NCBI RefSeq assembly: GCF_900163655.1
Contig: NZ_FWFG01000081.1
Coordinates: 41,359 to 105,358, forward strand
DNA: 64,000 bases
Reading direction: 5' to 3'
Source of the DNA: Brachybacterium nesterenkovii
Lineage (GTDB): Bacteria; Actinomycetota; Actinomycetes; Actinomycetales; Dermabacteraceae
The notes under the pieces are model-generated. The model searched no databases. It was not told the origin of the DNA and worked only from the letters and a program-made list of their open reading frames with translations. This document shows positions 60,974 through 64,000 of the stretch, piece by piece. The position numbers and the translations under genes were made by a program. How positions within the stretch are numbered: the stretch's first letter is position 1; the number at the start of each line of letters is the position of its first letter.

Positions 60974-61180
60974 CGTCGTCCGGACGCTCTCCGATGTCCC
61001 CTGCAGCACGGAGTCTCCCCGGAGATCCGCACCCTGCGTGCCGGTTCGTCGGAATCGCAACCTATGATCGAAGCAGCCCGGTGCACGATCCTCGTGTTCC
61101 GGGGGAGGCACTTCCCCGCCCCCGCAGGCCCCGCCATCCCGACGAGGCCCTCCGCTTCACACGCACCGAGGATGTCCGCC

Positions 61181-61861
61181 ATGAACACACCGATCCCCTC
61201 CCGACGCTCCGTCCTGCTGGGCACGGTCACCGCCGGCACCGTCACGGTCCTCGGCATGCCCTCCGCCTTCGCCGGCGGCGGCACCCTGCGCCGCGGCTCC
61301 CGCGGCCAGCAGGTCACCGATCTCCAGAACCGCCTGAACTCCCTGGGCTACTGGTGCGGCCGCGCCGACGGCCGCTTCGGCGCGTCCGTCCAGCAGGCCG
61401 TGTACGCCCTGCAGAAGGCCGCCGGGCTCTCCCGCGACGGTCGCGTGGGCCCCAAGACCCGTCAGGCGCTCGACGCCGGGGTCCGGCCCTCCAACCGCGT
61501 GTCCGACGGCATCGAGATCGACCTCGACCGCCAGCTGCTGATCGCCTCCCGCGGCGGGTCGATCCGGTGGATCCTGAACACCTCCACGGGCAGCGGCGAG
61601 CGCTATGACGGCGGGAAGATCGCGACGACGCCGCGCGGCAGCTTCAAGGTCTACCGCACGGTCTCGCGCGGGTGGCGCACAGCGCCGCTGGGTCGCCTGT
61701 ACCGTCCCGCGTACTTCACGGGCGGCTACGCCGTGCACGGGGCCACCTCGATCCCGCCGCGCCCCGCGTCGCACGGTTGCGCGCGCGTGTCCGTCGGCGC
61801 GATGAACATGCTGTGGGACGAGGGCTTCACCCGCAAGGGCACGCGCGTCAAGGTGTACTGA
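61181..61861 (+). CDS. Exported L,D-transpeptidase with peptidoglycan-binding domain
   Basis: Predicted 226-aa precursor. PSRRSVLLGTVTAGTVTVLGM is a twin-arginine (Tat) signal ending near AFA-GGG. A PG_binding_1 domain follows (LRRGSRGQQVTDLQNRLNSLGYW to VGPKTRQAL), then a YkuD catalytic domain whose active site is seen in YAVHGATSIPPRPASHGCARVS (His and SHGCxR Cys). It would make 3-3 peptide cross-links or attach proteins to peptidoglycan outside the membrane. ATG at 61181 is chosen over in-frame ATGs at 61064 and 61172 because AGGA precedes it by eight nt and the signal peptide starts there. Confidence 0.9.
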   Translation: MNTPIPSRRSVLLGTVTAGTVTVLGMPSAFAGGGTLRRGSRGQQVTDLQNRLNSLGYWCGRADGRFGASVQQAVYALQKAAGLSRDGRVGPKTRQALDAGVRPSNRVSDGIEIDLDRQLLIASRGGSIRWILNTSTGSGERYDGGKIATTPRGSFKVYRTVSRGWRTAPLGRLYRPAYFTGGYAVHGATSIPPRPASHGCARVSVGAMNMLWDEGFTRKGTRVKVY

Positions 61862-61919
61862 GCACCGCGATCCCCGCGATCCCCGCGATCCCCGCGCTCT
61901 CCGGTTCTCGCCGGTATGC

Positions 61920-61957
61920 ACGACGCCGCCCCGTCCATCTGGACGGGGCGGCGTCGT
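61920..61957. terminator. Bidirectional hairpin between the L,D-transpeptidase and ADH genes
   Basis: 17-18-bp perfect inverted repeat (61920-61937 and 61940-61957) with a tiny loop, between convergent genes. Just ahead, GATCCCCGC is repeated three times (61869-61895). Confidence 0.75.
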
Positions 61958-62025
61958 CATGCGCGGGCCGCGAGGGCCGCGCGTCAGGCCGCGGGACCGC
62001 ACCGCAGTACGGCACCCGGTCGTGC

Positions 62026-63090
62026 TCAGTCGGCCAGGGGGGCGTCCTCGAAGGTCGAGGTGTCGATGACGGCGCGGAAGTGGACCTTCCCGTCGACCAC
62101 GCGGTCGTAGGCCGCGTCGACCTCGTCGACCGAGACCGTCTCGATGCGGGCGCCGATGCCGTGCTCGGCGCAGAAGTCGAGCATGTCCTGGGTTTCGGGG
62201 ATGCCGCCGATGTTCGATCCGGTCAGCACCTTGCGGCCGCCGATCAGGGCCCCGACGTGCAGGGACTGCGCCTCGGGCGGCAGGCCGACGAGCACCATGA
62301 CTCCGCGGGGCTTCAACAGCCCGAGGTAGGAGTCGACGGGGATGTCGGCGCTGATCGTGTTGAGGATCAGGTCGAACTCGCCCCGGTGCTCCTCGAAGAA
62401 CCCGTCCTCGGTGGTCGACAGCATCCGGGAGGCGCCGAGCTCGCGGGCGAGCTCCTCCTTGGCGAGGCTGCGGGACAGCACGGTGACGTCCGCGCCCTTG
62501 GCCGCGGCGATCTGGACGCCCATGTGGCCGAGGCCGCCCAGGCCCAGCACCGCGACCTTCTGGCCCTCCTTCACGTCCCACGTCGCCAGCGGCGAGTAGG
62601 TGGTGATGCCCGCGCACAGCAGCGGGGCGGCGACATCGAAGTCGAGGGCGTCGGGGACGGAGCACACGAAGCGCTCGTCGACGACGACCTTCTGGGCGTA
62701 GCCGCCCTGGGTGATCGTGCCGTCGACGTCCTTGGAGTTGTAGGTGCCGACGTTGCCGTTCAGGCAGTTGTTCTCGAAGCCGGCCTCGCACTCGGAGCAC
62801 TCGCCGCAGGAGTTCACGAGACAGCCGACGCCCACGCGGTCCCCCACCTGGTAGCGGGTGACGCCGTCGCCCACGGCCTCGACGACGCCGGCGATCTCGT
62901 GGCCGACGGTCAGCGGGAAGTGCGCCTCACCCCACTCGTTGCGGATGGTGTGGATGTCGCTGTGGCAGATGCCCGCGGCCTTGATGTCGATGACGACATC
63001 GTGCTCGCGGGGGTCGCGGCGCTCGATCTCGACGACGCGGAACGGCTGGTCCGGCCCGGTCTTCTGCAGGGCCTTGACGGTGATCGGCAT
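62026..63090 (-). CDS. Zinc-dependent alcohol dehydrogenase (YahK/CAD-like)
   Basis: Predicted 354-aa medium-chain dehydrogenase of the cinnamyl-alcohol/aldehyde reductase group. Catalytic zinc ligands lie in AAGICHSDIH and GHEIAGVVEAVGDGV, the structural zinc site is CGECSECEAGFENNC, and the cofactor loop is AVLGLGGLGHMGVQIA with TVLSRSLAKEE, suggesting NADPH preference. It reduces aldehydes broadly; the real substrate is unknown. ATG at 63090 has AGGAGG five nt upstream. Monocistronic. Confidence 0.94.
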   Translation of the reverse strand: MPITVKALQKTGPDQPFRVVEIERRDPREHDVVIDIKAAGICHSDIHTIRNEWGEAHFPLTVGHEIAGVVEAVGDGVTRYQVGDRVGVGCLVNSCGECSECEAGFENNCLNGNVGTYNSKDVDGTITQGGYAQKVVVDERFVCSVPDALDFDVAAPLLCAGITTYSPLATWDVKEGQKVAVLGLGGLGHMGVQIAAAKGADVTVLSRSLAKEELARELGASRMLSTTEDGFFEEHRGEFDLILNTISADIPVDSYLGLLKPRGVMVLVGLPPEAQSLHVGALIGGRKVLTGSNIGGIPETQDMLDFCAEHGIGARIETVSVDEVDAAYDRVVDGKVHFRAVIDTSTFEDAPLAD

Positions 63091-63204
63091 GGGAGCCTCC
63101 TGGCTGGTTCGGGGATGCCCCCAGGGTAGACGCGGTGCCGAGGGAATCTGAGGGTCCGATGGACGGACGGCACGGCTGGCACAGCGACATGGGAGACTCG
63201 CCCG

Positions 63205-63483
63205 ATGGATACCGTCCGCCTGCAGGGCCGCCTCATCTGCCGGGACTCGCAGGAGGCCGCCATCGTCGCGGCGCATCTCCCCCAGCAGATCGAGCTGACG
63301 CGCGCCGAACCCGGATGCATCTCCTTCGCCGTCGACGCGACCGAGGACCCGCTGGTGTGGACGGTCGACGAGGAGTTCGAGGATGCCGCATCGTTCCGCG
63401 CGCACCAGGAGCGTGTTCGCGACAGCGACTGGGGACGGGCGACGGAGCGCATCGAGCGCGCGTACACGATCGACGGGCTGTGA
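63205..63483 (+). CDS. ABM-domain quinol monooxygenase-like protein
   Basis: Predicted 92-aa dimeric alpha-beta barrel of the antibiotic biosynthesis monooxygenase family: RLQGRLICRDSQEAA, EPGCISFAVDATEDPLVWTVDEEFEDAASFRAHQ, the region that normally holds conserved Glu and His. Such proteins oxidise quinols or act on small aromatic substrates without cofactor. GAGACT ends 8 nt ahead of the ATG. It diverges from the alcohol dehydrogenase gene, which may indicate a joint detoxification role, but this is only inference. The following 174 bp, up to the IS end, hold no gene. Confidence 0.8.
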   Translation: MDTVRLQGRLICRDSQEAAIVAAHLPQQIELTRAEPGCISFAVDATEDPLVWTVDEEFEDAASFRAHQERVRDSDWGRATERIERAYTIDGL

Positions 63484-63657
63484 CCCCGGAGCCTCTCCGA
63501 GAACCGCGGACGTCCTGGGAATCTGCGCGATCGCGGGCTGCGAGTCGCCGACGGTCAGTGCGATGTCGCTCTGGGCGACTCCCGACGTATGGCTCATGAG
63601 CCGATCCGACAGGTGTGCCAGAAAGCGGCTTCGGACCTTGCGGAACAGGGGATTCGT

Positions 63658-63680
63658 GGCTCTTCAGAGTTGAGTGTGGG
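63658..63680. mobile_element. Terminal inverted repeat end of an ISL3-type element
   Basis: GGCTCTTCAGAGTTGAGTGT resembles the start of ISL3-family terminal repeats and sits just outside the transposase stop codon (63664-63666). The partner end would lie beyond the right edge of the window. Confidence 0.55.
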
Positions 63681-64000
63681 GTGAGGCGTCGAGACCGCCG
63701 GTGATGAGGAGCATGCGGAGTCGGTAGTGCTCGAAGTTGCGGAACGCTCTGGCGATGCGGCGGCCGAGTTCGATGATCCCGTTGACGGCCTCTGTCCCGC
63801 CGTTGCTCGCGCCGTCGGTGTCGAAGTAGGCCAGGAACGCGGTCTTCCAGCGGCTCAGGGTCTTCCCCAGCCTCGCGATCTCGGGGATCGGGCAGGACGG
63901 CAGCTGCTCGATCAGCTGCTCGGCGAGGCGGCGTCCCTGGGCGGGCGTGGGCTGGTGGAACACGTCTCGGAGGTCCTGGACGCAGTGGTAGGCGACCTCG
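63664..64000 (-). CDS. ISL3 family transposase, C-terminal part
   Basis: Partial gene whose 5' end lies right of the window; 111 codons are visible. YFDTDGASNGGTEAVNGIIELGRRIARAFRNFEHYRLRML matches the end of the ISL3 DDE transposase domain (S-N-G-x-x-E-x-x-N, then the arginine-rich helix). Upstream residues VAYHCVQDLRD and FHQPTPAQGRRLAEQ continue in the same frame to the edge. The reading frame is intact in the visible part. It is the only recognisable mobile element in the window. Confidence 0.88.
   Translation of the reverse strand, partial: EVAYHCVQDLRDVFHQPTPAQGRRLAEQLIEQLPSCPIPEIARLGKTLSRWKTAFLAYFDTDGASNGGTEAVNGIIELGRRIARAFRNFEHYRLRMLLITGGLDASPHTQL

Noticed and set aside
57913..61317. 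A 1134-codon minus-strand frame across recG, rpmB and beyond
   Set aside because: Arg/Pro-rich nonsense in the recG region, and it would cover rpmB on the opposite strand; recG in another frame has all helicase motifs.

Overview
The window is about 72% G+C DNA from a high-GC Gram-positive bacterium. Gene content points to an actinobacterium of the order Micrococcales, and a Dermabacteraceae/Brachybacterium-like host is my best inference: fused OleBC, cydABDC, a UGP2-type UDP-glucose pyrophosphorylase, an acidic actinobacterial protein beside rsfS, and many leaderless starts. Codon use looks uniform. The clearest mobile DNA is the 3' part of an ISL3-type transposase gene running off the right edge.

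Layout, left to right. 1-7.4 kb (all minus): a ComEA-like competence protein cut by the window edge, a VKOR-family protein, a complete long-chain olefin pathway (oleA, fused oleBC, oleD, joined by GTGA overlaps) and a sugar-isomerase-like TIM barrel. 7.5-16 kb: thymidine kinase, a small anchored Ala-rich protein, bifunctional PutA, UDP-glucose pyrophosphorylase and methionyl-tRNA synthetase, separated by strong bidirectional hairpins. 16-25 kb: accessory metabolism (zinc-ribbon protein, O-acetylhomoserine sulfhydrylase type enzyme, 3-methyladenine glycosylase, siderophore-interacting protein, FAD oxidoreductase, MTHFR-like protein, membrane hydrolase, acetyltransferase, isoaspartyl peptidase). 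25-31 kb: a regulation and resistance stretch with marR-SDR, a P1B-type metal ATPase with its HMA chaperone, a Crp/Fnr regulator and an Erm-type 23S rRNA methyltransferase, followed by a decayed stretch with a frameshifted gene that ends at tRNA-Ala(GGC).

31.8-43.2 kb is the conserved minus-strand block rne - rplU - rpmA - obg - proB - proA - small membrane protein - nadD - acidic membrane protein - rsfS - phosphoglycerate mutase. pspA and the cytochrome bd operon cydABDC diverge at 44.4 kb. The cyd operon ends in a NarX/DevS-like histidine kinase gene, and a NarL/DevR-like response regulator faces it on the other strand. Two abutting GGGAC-N4-GTCCC boxes, like the DosR/DevR box, lie immediately upstream of the cydA promoter.

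53-64 kb: a ribbon-helix-helix antitoxin/toxin pair; the minus-strand block recG - rsmD - internally deleted GNAT - coaD - yceD - rnc - mutM, which lacks rpmF at its usual place; then rpmB, a Tat-exported L,D-transpeptidase, a zinc alcohol dehydrogenase, an ABM-domain monooxygenase and the ISL3 end. The most interesting signals are the tandem DosR-like boxes with the adjoining two-component genes, the CPG-motif metal ATPase cassette, the marR promoter with its operator over the -35 element, and an unexplained 14-bp-arm operator-like palindrome at 16.2 kb.
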